NCBI GenBank assembly: GCA_029204225.1
Contig: CM055094.1
Location: 66,300,536 to 66,364,535, forward strand
Source of the DNA: Diphasiastrum complanatum
Lineage: Eukaryota > Streptophyta > Lycopodiopsida > Lycopodiales > Lycopodiaceae
Reading direction: 5' to 3'
Length of the DNA stretch: 64,000 nucleotides
Shown: positions 13,001 to 24,903 of the stretch, one piece after another
Numbering within the stretch: the stretch's first letter is position 1
Layout: each line of letters opens with the position of its first letter
The notes under the pieces: generated by a model
Seen by the model: only the letters and a program-made list of their open reading frames with translations
Database searches by the model: none
What the model was told of the DNA's origin: nothing
Translations under genes and position numbers: made by a program

Positions 13001-16000
13001 CCTCAATGCCATGATCTTGCAAATCTACAACGTACACAATGAATATCTTTAATATTAGAGAAGAAACACACAAGAGAATTGAGAGAATCAAAGTTGACCA
13101 AACCAATCAACACCTCATCCTTCCTCTCCAACTATGTGCTAAGGCTCAAAGAGAGTGGAGATGCTTCTCCCAAAGCTCTAGACTCCTTGAGGGATTCTAC
13201 TCCTTTCCAGACCCAATTCTCCTTTGTGCACTCTAAAAAACACATGAGTGTATGAATAGTTTCTCAACTTTTAAGAATTGGCTTTTGGAATCAAAATAAT
13301 CGACTTTTCAGGTGGTTCAAAATCTACCTAGAAAGAATCAAAGAAAAGGATTTAGGGTTTTAGAAAAATATAATAAGTAGCATTTGATGTAAGCACATAG
13401 ATGCAACACAATATGCTATCAGATTGACACATGTCGATGATTAACCAAGTAAAAAGTCTTAAAGATGATCTCGGACCCATTCATGCAATGCTCTAGAGAC
13501 TCATAAATGCATGATCATAATAGTAGAAGTGATATCTAGAGTTGAAGCAAATAATCATTTAGAAAATTATTCTCTGTTCGAATAATGAAAGGTAAGTCGT
13601 CAATGCACGTGCCGACCTTGAACATGTTTAGATCAAGCACATGGAATGCTTTACTTGGCAATTAAATTCATAAACTTTCTTGTAGTTGTAATGTGACATA
13701 CTTTCTCTATGCATTCATGAAGAGATCAATGAAAAAATTGTCCAATCGTTAGAACTATCAAGATACCACAATTTTAGCGAAATCTACTAGCCTTTACCAC
13801 TCATGCACTTGGTTTGATTGTTAGAAACTTCATAGTATGTTGCAATCATGATTGTTGATTTCTCATGCTTTCAACACATGGTGTTATGGAATTTTTGAAT
13901 CAATAAATAGTTCATAGGATCGTCATATTAGGCCCACACACGATCCTCGAAGTAGAAACAAGCACACAAGAGTATAGGTTGTGGCAAGCATTGAGCGCCA
14001 CCCAACCAACAATCTAATGAACGATTAGAATCCCCAGAGCCGATATCCATCCTAGATACTATGATAGCTACAACATGTAACTCTCGATCAATCCGTAATG
14101 CTCCTAGAATGTCGAAACAAGAGTGACTGTCATGCCCATGACTGGTCACGGGTAGCATGTCCACGCTAGAGACCAGTAGACCAACAACCCATAAGTTAAT
14201 TGTGACTATAAGGGAATTGGGGCCCTTATGTGTACATGGTCATAATTAATGGTTGTAGGCCTAAACACATGATGGTGGATTTGTATGGGTCTATCAGTGA
14301 GTCATTGGGGAACTGGATGACGTGGCCCAGATAGGCTGCAGAGGTGTCTAGTGAGGTGTCACAGTGCACTACTAGTGGTGCATGGGCCTTGGAGGGTATA
14401 AGTATACCTGCTGGGCTCTCACTAGTGTATGCTTGATAGCATGACCGGTGACAGGATGCTGCTGGTGTGATGCCATGCTCCTCTTTGTGATTGATCCATA
14501 GCTTGGGGGCTAGATCTATTCAATCTAGGTTTGGTTGGGTTGGTTTGTCCACCATCAAGCTCCCTTGTGTTGCTTGTGATTGGCATGCTTAGAATAGGAT
14601 CCTTGGATTGAGGACTTTATATTGGTATCAGAGCGAATCATAATTCAGATTCTAGTTATACTTGATCGGTTAAAAGAAGGATTACCTACAAGATCAAAAG
14701 ATCAGTTAAGATATCTATTCATATTTTCTCCTCGGATAGGTAATCACCTTGATGGAGATTGGGTTATAGTAAGCATTTGGTTACCGATTATAGCCCGTGC
14801 ATGCTTACGTATAGTTTTTAACCTATATCACCCATTGCGGTAGAGACTCGGGAGTTCTAGTTTCAAAAAGTAGCGGATTTCCACATGATATGCAGGAAAT
14901 GCTATGAATTGCACGTGAGAATGTCTAGTGTACCCAGGATGGGGACCGACAGAGACTTCCAAGTGGGGGATTGGGTATTTTTTGAGAATCTCGATGGATT
15001 CAAATGTAATGCGTACCGGCTAGCATTACTAATCGTCCCTAGATATAGAGGACCGTTTAGGATCTTGAAAAAGATCGGATCCTTAGCTTACCAATCGGAA
15101 CTCCCGGATGGATCTCAAGTGCATCCCGTATTTCACGTAAGCCGTCTCTGAAAGAGTCTACGTGAAGGAGAGCATCTTGGATCTGGAGATCGATTGGACC
15201 TGTTGGATGAATCATCAGGTGTGTCTCCGCTTGAACCCGAAAAGATCTTGGATACAAGAACTAAACGAGTGTGAAATCGTATAGTTACCAAGCATCTGGT
15301 TCGATGGAAGGGATGTACAAACGATGACAATTCTTGGTAACAGGAAGGAAGCTTAAGGAGGAACTTTCCCAATTTTAAGTTCTGAGGACAAAACTTGAAT
15401 AAGGGGGGACGAAGTCATGCCCATGATTGGTCACGGGTAGCGTGTCCACGCTAGAGACCAGTGGACCAACAACCCGTAAGTTAATTGTGACAATAAGGGA
15501 ATTGGGGCCCTTATGTGTACATGGTCATAATTAATGGTTGTAGGCCTAAACACTTGATGGTGGATTTGTATGGGTCTATCAGTGAGTCATTGGGGAACTG
15601 GATGACGTGGCCCAGATAGGCTGCAGAGGTGTCTAGTGAGGTGTCACAATGCACTACTAGTGGTGCATGGGCCTTGGAGGGTATGAGTATACCTGCTGGG
15701 CTCTCACTAGTGTATGCTTGATAGCATGACCAGTGACAGGATTAAGGGATACCTTATAGTTGAGGTCAAGCCTAATACATGCGACACATGCTTTGGACAT
15801 AACACGTCACAAGCAGAAATCAAGTGCAAGGTGGAAATTGGGGCGGCACTAGTAAAGTGCAAATTAGATTCAAGGTCTTCACAACATGTTAGCATTATTT
15901 ACCGAAACTACAATTGGGACCAAAATATACTACATACACATTATTGCAAAATAAACAACCATCATGGGCTTAATGGTATGGACTATGACACTCAAAACAA

Positions 16001-19000
16001 GCTCTTAATTGTGTAAGTCATTTATGTCTTTAATTTGGAGGTTGCAATGGAGCTGACTTGGATTTTGAGTGGATCCAAAGAATAGTGTGTTGGGACAAAA
16101 AAAACAACTAGATGTTGTAAAACTCTTAATCAAACTATCAATAATGCATGATGTTGATACTTATATTGGTGTAGATTATCTTACAATCCGGTGTACATAC
16201 TACAATCATGCACATTGAGTTGCTTGCATGTAGACTCTAGGGCAATGAGTTATTAAGGAGTCTTGCAAAAGTCGTTTAAAGAACTCTAAGCTTTAACAAA
16301 CCGATACCAAATATGACATAGTGACACATACTATAGGGGTCATACAAAGCATACACAAAGCATTTAGCAAGTTAGCATACTAGACTTTACACTTAAAAGT
16401 AATTACAATTTGCATAACAAAAACATGGGAATTCATCCAAATTCCACACGTCTCATGACTAATGAGAATGATGAATATCTCATAAACCTCTGATATATAC
16501 GTCATAAGACAAGGAGTGCACCAATGGCCAAGTACACGAGTCTAATCGATAGACAATGGACTCATAGACTAATGTGGCATGAAGATAAATCCTAAAATCC
16601 TATGACTTGAAGGCATCATGATCAGATGAAGGTTCCTCTTCATCATTGTTACTGGTGGACGAGCAAATAGCGAATCCTCCTCAAGGATGCGTTGTTCCCT
16701 AAACCTTTGCCTCTGCCTCTATTCCCGCCCCTACCTCTACCTCTGTCATTGCCGCTAGGTCTACCAAGGCCTCGGTGGGATGCTGCTCCCTCTTCCTATG
16801 ATATTGTTGTCCTCAATTCAACATGCAAATCGCATCTACACCCTTGAGAATCACAGTGCCCAAAAAACATGAAACCAAGATGTTGAGAATAGGCCAATGC
16901 CTAGTATTAGTCCACCCATTAGATAAAATAGAGCAACCATATGTGGCCCAAACACATTGTATGGGGCTAAGGTATCTCATGATGCCTCCTCTCTCAAATG
17001 CGAATATGCAAAGCCTCACAAGTGAGGGGTCTCCAGGTGGGATCACAAGTTGCAATCTCTCTCATCATGTCACAGAAGATGCTAGCATTAGCCAAGGCAA
17101 ATGCAAGGTAGCCACTATAAAAGAATTGGCGTTTTAAGTCTAGTGGCTGCCTCATGGTGTGTCCTTTGCCACCCTGCAAGCGTTATGCTCTGTCGATAAT
17201 TGTTTGCCCTGCCATATGTATGTGCATGTGCTCGTGACTTGGCTGAGGGCTGAGTATGCTCCATCTTGTGTTCTCTCCCCAGCACCTCCCATGGATGCCG
17301 CTACTAAACTTGGTGTTACATCCCTGGTTGACCCCAATTAACCATACAGTACCATGGGTTAGTTTGACCCCGTAAGTGGTTAAGACTCACCAAGAACCAA
17401 TATAAATGATTGTTTGCTAGGGGCCGTACCCGCCTTCTACCTAGAGAGAGTGAGTAGGCCTATATGAACTGGCATTTAACTAAACTTGTCATGCTAATGA
17501 GTCATTGTGCACTCAATGTGGTGGTGAATGAAGTGCATGCAAGGAGAGGCAGAGAGTGTAACTATCTCCTCTTGCCTCTTCCTACCATCACTAGTGTTGT
17601 TCCTTGCTTGTGGAGATCTTGCCAGATAGTGAGAACTCCAGTTGTAATTAATTTCCAATTCCATAGCTTGGAGGAGGATTTGTAGGTCCTATTGGTCGGG
17701 TTAGTTTGTCGTACCCTCCCCTGCTGCTAAAGTCAGATGGAGGCCACAATGGCCCTATCTTTGTTGATGAGGTCCGTGATGGCCCTATGTTGATCCAAAA
17801 GGTCGTGAAGGCCCTACTGTTGTTGAGGAAGTAGGCTGTGATGGCCCTATGGCTGATGATGAAGGGAATGATGGACTAACCCTGGTGCTAGAAGGTGCAT
17901 CGCTACTACCAGCCCCGATATAGCATGGGCCTATAAACTGGCCCAGTCGACATTGTTGCTCCATATGTGCCCACTAGGCACTCTCGCTCAAGTGTAGTGC
18001 ATGGGTTGTAATGTCTAGGACCACCCATTTGGCTTGGTCAAACCCATATGCCTTGTCTCACCACAAGCATGCTTATCAAAAACCCTAAACCGTATAAAAA
18101 AGTCAAAAACTCAATAGAAAGGTGAAAAAAAAGGCTAACAAGCCTAAAACGTTGTCAAACACTAACTCGTAATGCCAATGGATGAACCCTAAACCCGCAA
18201 AACATGCACAAAAAACCTCAATGCACATCAACCACATGAGTGCTCATGCCAACAACCTTTGCCAAAAGAAGCTTGAGAATATGTAATCAATCTCTGTCTA
18301 GCAACCCTACAACCAATCCTAGCAACAAGAATCACTCAAAATGATGCACTATAGCCTCCAAACAAAGCAAAAAAAAAATGGTGAAAAAAGGCCTCAAAAA
18401 GGTTTTATGCTTGCAAATCTCCACACACCGACTTTTGCCCTCTTCTGTGTGCTACAATCACCTTTTGTAGACCACCACCTTCACATAGAGTGCTCACACA
18501 TCCTATTTCGCCTTTAGTTGCTCTTCACAAAATTACTTTTCCTACTTTGCAAGCAGGCCACAACAATCAGGTTTTAGGTTTTTTGACTGCGTTCTGTAAC
18601 GAAGTTGGCTAGAACGTCATTTTGGTGCAAATATGCCCAAATGGAGCAAGTGCTCCTAGTGGAGTTCTACCATGAAACTTCAGAAAGAAGGTACTAGCAA
18701 GTGCAAAGAATAGAGTTGTGCTTTTGATGGGCATTTGTGACAAAAACTTCACCAATGAAATTATATTTTGGGTTGGAAGACCAAAAACCCATCTATTGGA
18801 ATGTTTCCAAATATATATGTGAAACTCCAAAACTACTTGTACTCTTGATGCTACATGTCTCCCCAAAAGAACTAAAACATAAATCAATCAATCTAGATCA
18901 ATGTAACTCAATGGCAGATAATGATATTCAAGACTATCTAGTGGTAAACATTGTGTCACCGCACTACTAACCTAAGATATTCTAGACCCAATTGAGTGTA

Positions 19001-20943
19001 GTGTACAGTTTAAACAATAAGTTGCTCATGAAACCTTTTTTTTAAGTAACTGAAAAAAAAATACACATGACTACAAATGTATGAACCCATTTTTTCTTTT
19101 TCAGATAAAAGCAACATATTTTAATGCTCTAGAAGTCATCCTAAGCATCAACCAAGCAAATCAATATAGTTGCAGCAGAAGGATAACATGACTTTGTAAC
19201 TATAAAATTTGAAAAGAAAAACCCACCAGTAGCTCCAGCAAATCCTCATGACCCTGTTGAAGCTGGTAAATTTCTTCCTGTAAGCGTGTACGATCTCTGT
19301 TTGCTGCTGCTTCAACATTTTTTTGAAATTCCCAAGCAGCTTCTAATTCTTCACGTGCTTCTTTGCTGCAACAATATGATTGCAAACCATACAATCAAAA
19401 TTGGTTAATTTGTGTGTATTAATGCTTCGTGCATGCCAGAAGCAGAGTCAACCTTGGTATTCTTCACTACCAAAGAAAAATGTGTGAATCTCTACAATGT
19501 CTTTTGCTGCCATGCATCACATTCAATAGATAAATGGGTTGTTCAAGGCCACTTTTAATCAAGCATGAATATAGACCCACCGTTCTCTCTCTATCAAAAA
19601 GTGTATTTGTCGATCTACAATCTCCAAAAGTTGCCGAGCAGAATGCCGAACTGACACCAATTCTTCATAACAAGCAGCTGCGACACAATCGTCTCTGACA
19701 AGGTACAAAGATCTGCAATTGAATAAACGAATAAAGTATATACATGTTTTGTTATATATCCATGTTATGTCTAGGACAATACCCAACATAACAAAGGAGA
19801 CGTGCAATCTTCAACGCTCTGGAGTCCAACACGAAGTCTTACACCAGAACTTCCTCGTGCCTAGCTTGGGCCAAATTCTATGACATCCCTACTCACTTCA
19901 TCAGCACCCTAGAGTAGGTGCAGGTCATACACGTTTATGATCTTAAATAGCAAATTAGACTATATCAAATTATTGGAACAAATAATGGGAAGGCCACCAA
20001 CAAATCGTAAAAGCAAAACTTGAAGATGACGTCATACCCTTTTTGAAGAACATTACACATGTGGCTCCGTCGAGCATTTTCTTCATAATTATGATAGCAT
20101 CGAGCGTCATCTAGCACGTTCTCTTGCTCAAAGGCAAAAAGGTCCTCGGCCTCAACAAGCACCATTTTCTGGAAAAAAAAAGGGAACTCAGGACTGACAG
20201 AGAAGATAATCGTGCTACTTCACGTTAAAGTCTAACCTGAATGAAAATAAGGCTTATGCAACTGATGGCAACAATCACCAAACACCGAGATTTCGTGAGT
20301 TTTTCTGTTTATTATCACCACTGATCTAGAATGGAGTGCGTAAGGGATTACCTGTTCCTGAGCCTGCACCCAGCGTATTAACTCGGAATTTCTGTCAAAT
20401 TCCTGGATTAACGTAAAAGCCTCAAGTGAAAAAAGGTTCATCCGATAATCAAATATGGATGAAAATTCTGAATTCTTCACGGGCAAATAAAGCAACAAAA
20501 CTTCTCGTAACCCATCCCTACCAGTATAATTCAGTAGGAGCCTATTGCCAGTTTAAAACGATTCACTCAACACAAACGCACGCACTGTAATAATAAGCAC
20601 TCACGGCATTGATGTTACGAAGCCAAAACTTTACCTCAGCTTCTTTCTCGACAGTATTCACAGAATCATTCTCTCGAACCGCTGCACCTCTCTGAAGATT
20701 CACCGCCTCCACATCAGGGCCAGGGCGGTCACGTCCAATACTTTCCGACTGTTTCCGCAGCCAATGCTCTTGAGCTTGAGATAATTGATCCTGAGAAGTT
20801 AACCATTCCTCCTCTGCAGGAGTCGCAGACCTGGGAGCAGCCAAGCCTTGTGCAAGCTGCGAGGAAGACAATCTTTCCTGGAAAACTACTGCATGAGTCA
20901 GTTGCACTTGTCTTCTTTGAGGCTGAAGCTCTTGTAATTCCAT
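9943..20943 (-). CDS. Coiled-coil protein with C-terminal C3HC4 RING finger (putative E3 ubiquitin ligase), eight exons
   Basis: Join on the minus strand: 20943-20605, 20420-20352, 20168-20038, 19712-19581, 19365-19227, 10392-10348, 10205-10178, 10058-9943. All introns are GT-AG, phases fit, and the product would be 332 residues. The body is rich in Glu, Gln, Arg and Leu and should form coiled coils (AREELEAAWEFQKNVEAAAN, RTRLQEEIYQLQQGHEDLLE). The C-terminus reads CRICFNRPRDVLSLPCMHF, then DYCFQCLEEH and HCPTCRSS, a C-x2-C-x11-C-x-H-x3-C-x2-C-x10-C-x2-C RING. RING proteins of this layout usually bind an E2 and ubiquitinate a partner held by the coiled coil; no partner is evident here. The 5' start is uncertain: the frame stays open about 54 nt upstream of the ATG. 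Exon 1 could end at 20605 (GTGAGT) or 20635 (GTAAAG). Extra exons in the 8.8-kb intron are not excluded. I do not recognise a named orthologue; the RING spacing recalls the MIP1/RF4-like plant RING proteins. Confidence 0.78.
10178..10205 (-). CDS. RING gene exon 7 (28-nt micro-exon)
   Basis: The acceptor is ACATGCAG|CCT and the donor TTGCA|GTAAGT. It encodes PRDVLSLPC and the first base of a Met codon, supplying the third zinc-ligand Cys at the usual spacing. Such a short exon is easily missed by gene finders. Confidence 0.77.
10348..10392 (-). CDS. RING gene exon 6 (45 nt, first zinc ligand pair)
   Basis: The acceptor is GCGCAG|GAG and the donor AATAGA|GTAAGT, phase 0-0. It encodes EQERDRNICRICFNR. 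Joined to exon 5 it continues the helix as ELLEQERDRN and enters the RING. Whether other exons lie between is not settled. Confidence 0.75.
10393..14127 (-). other. Intron 5 of the RING gene, 3' part
   Basis: No exon could be confirmed. The best extra candidate (minus strand, about 11250-11390, QECIDAFAQYNTRALAATVD) is open but lacks a phase-compatible splice chain. Confidence 0.5.
14128..14622 (+). repeat. 5' LTR of the deleted chromovirus
   Basis: It starts TGTCATGCCC and ends directly before the primer-binding site. A diverged minus-strand relative lies at about 27224-27715. Confidence 0.8.
15415..15742 (+). repeat. Truncated 3' LTR of the deleted chromovirus
   Basis: It matches 14128-14455 closely and then stops at GACAGGAT, where unrelated sequence begins. 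The 3' end of the element has been lost. Confidence 0.82.
15743..19226. other. Intron 5 of the RING gene, 5' part; no exon seen
   Basis: Short chance frames only, including a Cys/Met-rich one at 16823-17137. No family motif or splice chain supports a gene. Confidence 0.5.
19227..19365 (-). CDS. RING gene exon 5 (main coiled coil)
   Basis: 139 nt. The acceptor is GTTGCAG|C, completing an Arg codon; the donor is CTACTG|GTGGGT, phase 0. It encodes KEAREELEAAWEFQKNVEAA and then a helix ending HEDLLELL. The following intron is 8.8 kb and carries the gypsy derivative at 14128-15742. Confidence 0.78.
19581..19712 (-). CDS. RING gene exon 4
   Basis: 132 nt. The acceptor is TTGCAG|A, completing the Gly codon of exon 3; the donor is GAACG|GTGGGT. 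It encodes SLYLVRDDCVAAACYEELVS and QLLEIVDRQIHFLIERER. Confidence 0.77.
20038..20168 (-). CDS. RING gene exon 3
   Basis: 131 nt. A T-rich tract leads into the acceptor CCAG|AAA; the donor is AAAGG|GTATGA. It encodes KMVLVEAEDLFAFEQENVLD and then a Tyr/Asn/Arg-rich helix ending CNVLQKG. Confidence 0.75.
20352..20420 (-). CDS. RING gene exon 2
   Basis: 69 nt, phase 0 at both ends. The acceptor is CTTGAG|GCT and the donor CAG|GTAATC. It encodes AFTLIQEFDRNSELIRWVQA plus QEQ. Confidence 0.72.
20605..20943 (-). CDS. RING gene exon 1 (5' end uncertain)
   Basis: It opens with MELQELQPQRRQVQLTHAVV and runs to the donor GCC|GTGAGT; GAG|GTAAAG at 20635 is a second in-frame choice. It has coiled-coil composition. 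The same ATG and following codons occur again in a 202-bp tandem copy just upstream. In-frame codons before the ATG (EADRLSSRYYIIRELQ) also look coding, so an upstream acceptor near 20996 is possible. Confidence 0.65.
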
Positions 20944-21296
20944 CTGCAACTCACGGATGATATAATATCTGCTGCTCAGTCGATCTGCCTCCTCATTTTA
21001 TGATTATTATTTCTGCAAAAGGCTAGTACAGAATTGCCAAAGCTCTTCACAAAATCGGCAGAAACAATCAGAAATCTGAATAATCGAAAACTGGATGAGT
21101 CAGTTGCACTTGTCTTCTTTGAGGCTGAAGCTCTTGTAATTCCATCTGCAACTCACAGATGATATAATATCTGCTGCTCAATCGATCTGCCTCCTCATTT
21201 TATGATTATTATTTCTGCAAAAGCCTAGTACAGAATTGCCAAAGCTCTTCACCAAATCGGCAGAAATAATCAGAAATCTGAATAATCGAAAACGGG
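20893..21296 (-). repeat. 202-bp tandem duplication across the RING-gene start codon
   Basis: The units 20893-21094 and 21095-21296 align without gaps with only about 6-7 differences. Each holds a 6-codon uORF (MRRQID then TGA) and the start-codon context TTGCAGATGGAATTA. In the upstream copy that ATG opens a 25-codon frame that ends before the second copy's coding start, so it would act as another uORF if transcribed. Confidence 0.9.
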
Positions 21297-21720
21297 ATCG
21301 TCGAGAAGAAAAGAAAAATGGATCGTCGAGAAGAAAAGGAAAAGGAAAATGGATCGTAGCATCGATCCAGAATGCTGCGTCTATCTTCGAAACGAAGAGG
21401 AAAAGGCCCTTAGTGGCAGACCGTTTCCCGCTCACTTGGATGCTCGCCGCGTGGCACCATTGCCACCTGGTAGCCTATCAGTGGTCAATTGATGACACGT
21501 GGTGAAATGGCAATGTCTGCGATGAAATCGAACGGTGGTGAGTTTCGAGAGTCCGCGTGCCATTGATACTGGGAAAGAGGGGGCTCGTCTCCTTTAAAAA
21601 CCGACACCAGAGCGGGAAGTGGGTTTGATTCTGGAACGCGAGAGGAAGGGCTGGGATTGCTCCACGTGGCAACAATGCAACGTGGCGGCCCAAAGATGGT
21701 CCACCTGCGGGACAGTCCTT
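21297..21720 (-). promoter_or_regulatory. GC-richer promoter/5' leader region of the RING gene
   Basis: This stretch is clearly richer in G+C than its AT-rich surroundings. It carries two CACGTG G-box cores (21496-21501 and 21663-21668), both within CACGTGG contexts, and a TTTAAA box near 21593-21598 at a plausible distance upstream of a leader. The position fits a promoter for the minus-strand gene starting at 20943. The TSS itself cannot be seen. Confidence 0.4.
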
Positions 21721-22414
21721 ACAATCATCAGCACTTACAAGTATGTGAACATTCAGTACTAAATAATGACATAATGTTTAGACTTGGCCTCCAAGGGCAT
21801 TATGCTCAAAAAGGGCGTGCACCCCTGGGCGGAAGGGCTCAAGGAGATGGACCTTCGTCGTCGTAATTTATATTTTTGTTTATTTTTTAGTATAGTTTCA
21901 TCATAAATTTTTTATACATGCACCTTTTGGCATCCGAACGTGCATCTGAAAAAAATTTGCAAAAAGAAGGGGATCCTATAGATTCCAAACAAGGAGTCGC
22001 CTCCCTTTCCTTCATAAAAAAGGAAAAATTGATATTAGAGTCACTCACTGGAAGGACCATTACACAAATAGGACATTGTTTGGAAACCTTTTGAAATTTT
22101 TTTTCAATTTCCTGCATTTTTTATTTCTGAATTTATTTACCTTTTATATCCTGCATCTTAGGTTTTTTTGTCAACAAACGTTAATAAATTATTTCATTAA
22201 CTCAACTAGCCTAAGTTTTATAAAAACCTACCTACTTTACTGTACACAAATTTTATTCCATATGAAAACAACAAACAAAAAAATCTCTAAATTTGAAAAA
22301 AGTTGTTGTTCTTTTAGAAGTCAACTTCTTGTAAGTTTTTTATGGAACCAATTTTTGAAGAAAGATGTCGGTTTTATTCCTATACTTCGTTGGTTTTTTC
22401 GAACATTGATCTAG

Positions 22415-22481
<67 letters not shown>

Positions 22482-24840
22482 AGTACATGAAAAGGTGAAT
22501 GTCAATTATGTGCTTATTTTGGGATGAGCTTCTTTTCAAAGGAGGTTTGTTACTATTTCGCCCTTATCTAACGGAGAGAAAAACATTGCAATATCCATCA
22601 ACACCACAATCCACCGATTAATCAAAGTGGGCCATGCCATTGCCATCTCATTCTCAATTGAAAATTGGTTCTATTAGACAACCAATTTACCTTCTTACAT
22701 TAACCGCTTGCCTAACTAAACTAATCATTGGCATACAAAAAAGGCCAATATGCAATCCAACATTGGCCAAAACTTTTCATAAAGTAGAACTAGAATCAAA
22801 GGTAGACCGCATACAATGATAGCCAAAATTCTTTAATTAGATAAAAGAGAGAATTTATGATTAAGTACAATAAAGCATTTGATATGTGAGCATATCCAAT
22901 TTATTCATGTATAGATCTTAAAATATGACAAGTGAAATCTATAAATCTTTATTTAATTTCTCAAATTCATCCCTTTCATGAAAAGTCATTCTCAAAATTC
23001 ATACAAAATTCAAACAAACGAAGATAACATATGAAATGTACAAAAGTTCTTATGTTTGTGAATTAACCTACTAGCTATTCTTATAGGAAACAATGTTGAT
23101 ATGAACTATTAAGTTTCATGATTTTATAGGTGTGAAATTATGTAATAAGCAACCATACAAACAATACCAAACCCTTATGATATCTAAAACAAAAGATATT
23201 GATCATATAAACTTGAACAAATAATGCATGTGTTTAGAATGGAGCATGGATAAAATCACATGTTCCGTACAAAATATGCTTTGCGGGTTATATACATTAT
23301 GACCTCGGTCTATACACTACAAAACTTTGAGAGATCTATCATGCATATCTTGTTGAGACTAAAATAATGAATTAACTAGTACTATATCTGTTTGCACCAT
23401 AGACAATCCAATATACATTGAACGATAATCTTGAATCACTTTATTGATCTCTTACATTGAGCACTCAGTCAACATACCATGGCATTGCTTAACATTATCT
23501 AATCTTGGATTATGCTCATGATTATATTATACATATACGTAAAGAATTTGCTCAACATTTTTTTTTTCATACTAGTAGAGGATGAAAATCTACACAATCA
23601 CTGATCCCTTAAAAATTATCAAGTTGTAGTGCTCCTATGCTTAACATTCTTTATTGTTTTTTTAATGTTTTTGTAGAGCAACACACGAGTAAATTATTGA
23701 ATACATTATAATATTTGAAACAGCTTTTTGTCACATCACATTATGCTTTTTGTGCTTTATGCCAATGGAGGTAATGTGGTACATGATCTTTCATGTTTGA
23801 AAGTCCACGGTTATGCCAGTGGCCCTAGTACTCATTGAGATGGCCTCACATTATGAGACTTGACATCCATATAGAAATACCATAAGGAGACAATGGCCCA
23901 TAAAAAGTCATAGACAAATAGAATCATAATAAGTAAAAAACACGTGGCCCAAAAAAAAAGAAGTCATAAAAAAATTGTGTATCTCTACATCCTTTATGTG
24001 TAGAAAATAATTTTCTAGTGACCTCTATGCCATATTGAACGATTATAAATTAAGTTTATGGCTTGGACATGAATTTATGGCTAGTTTGTTAGTGGAGTAA
24101 ACGACGCACAAGAAAAAAATTTTGCAAGGTCTCTGAGATAATTACTTAAGTAATTGTTGGTTTTGAGACTACCCACATATAATGAGTTGTTTGCCATCAC
24201 TTGTCTCCCCTGATACAAAGTGTGGGGGATTGGGATCCCAACATGTGGCCCACATGGTCACGCGACCATTTTTTACATGGTTTGCACATTCGACAAAAAG
24301 GGCACCAAGAAGTCCTTTCTACAATGTCTTATGAATGTGCTGAATATAAATTCTATGCAACTAGGATTACTATGAGTGATCTCATTTTAATGTGTGTGAG
24401 AAGAGGCACCTATCCTTGGACATAGCGGCAATTGGATTTTTGAAATAAAATACATCTCTTGTCCTATAAGCCCCCCCTTGACACATGGCAGGAAAGACAT
24501 CGAAATGAAAAGTACTCTAAAGCATGAATTAAATTACTCTTTTCTCTCTTGTATGTCCTCATTTGTGATGTCAATTGGATTGAATTATTAATCTCAACAT
24601 TGAGATAAAATGAAATTCTATCACGTCACCTCACCACTTACTGAAGGTATACTTTCAAGTATAGTTACAGTTTTAAGTTCAACTATTGATTTCTACAATT
24701 TTGGTACAAGCTTTGTCGTACACATATTCTCAAAATTACATAATAGAATCATAGGAAAATGTTAAGAAAAGAGATTTTAAACTATAATGATTCATAAAAA
24801 AATGATGGCTTTATGCTCAAACTCAACACAGAGACATGCC
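21721..24840. other. Intergenic AT-rich DNA; no gene seen
   Basis: Nothing with coding character was found apart from a CT microsatellite. Confidence 0.5.
22417..22475 (+). repeat. (CT)n microsatellite
   Basis: 59 bp of uninterrupted CT. Confidence 0.95.
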
Positions 24841-24845
24841 AACTT

Positions 24846-24884
24846 TGAAGTGGTAAGCTATCATCATGATAGCTTACCACTTCA
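24846..24884. repeat. Perfect 39-bp palindrome
   Basis: Two 19-bp arms (TGAAGTGGTAAGCTATCAT and its complement) are separated by one C. There are no mismatches. It lies just before gypsy RNase H sequence. Confidence 0.95.
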
Positions 24885-24903
24885 GGAGAAAGCTAAAAAA
24901 TGA

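Larger units (their letters stand above)
14128..15742 (+). mobile_element. Internally deleted Ty3/gypsy chromovirus with paired LTRs
   Basis: The 5' LTR runs from 14128 (TGTCATGCCC) to about 14622. It is followed by TGGTATCAGAGC (14623-14634), a primer-binding site for initiator tRNA-Met. A 0.8-kb interior keeps only the integrase C-terminus (YRGPFRILKKIGSLAYQSEL, then HPVFHVSRL) and a chromodomain-like tail (RNRIVTKHLVRWKG). A purine tract AATAAGGGGGGACGA precedes the 3' LTR at 15415, which is cut off at about 15742. By hand count the shared 325 bp of LTR differ at about 10 sites (3%). Gag, protease, RT and RNase H are gone, so it needs a helper. It sits in intron 5 of the RING gene, in the opposite orientation. 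Confidence 0.85.

Noticed and set aside
16823-17137. 104-residue plus-strand frame as a gene
   Set aside because: No recognisable motif, no splice chain, overlapped by equally long minus-strand frames, and it lies in the RING-gene intron.
21178-21435. 85-residue minus-strand frame as the N-terminus of the RING protein
   Set aside because: Phe/Ser/Arg-rich leader-like sequence from pyrimidine tracts that ends at the MRRQID stop; it is not in frame with exon 1 and better explained as 5' leader.
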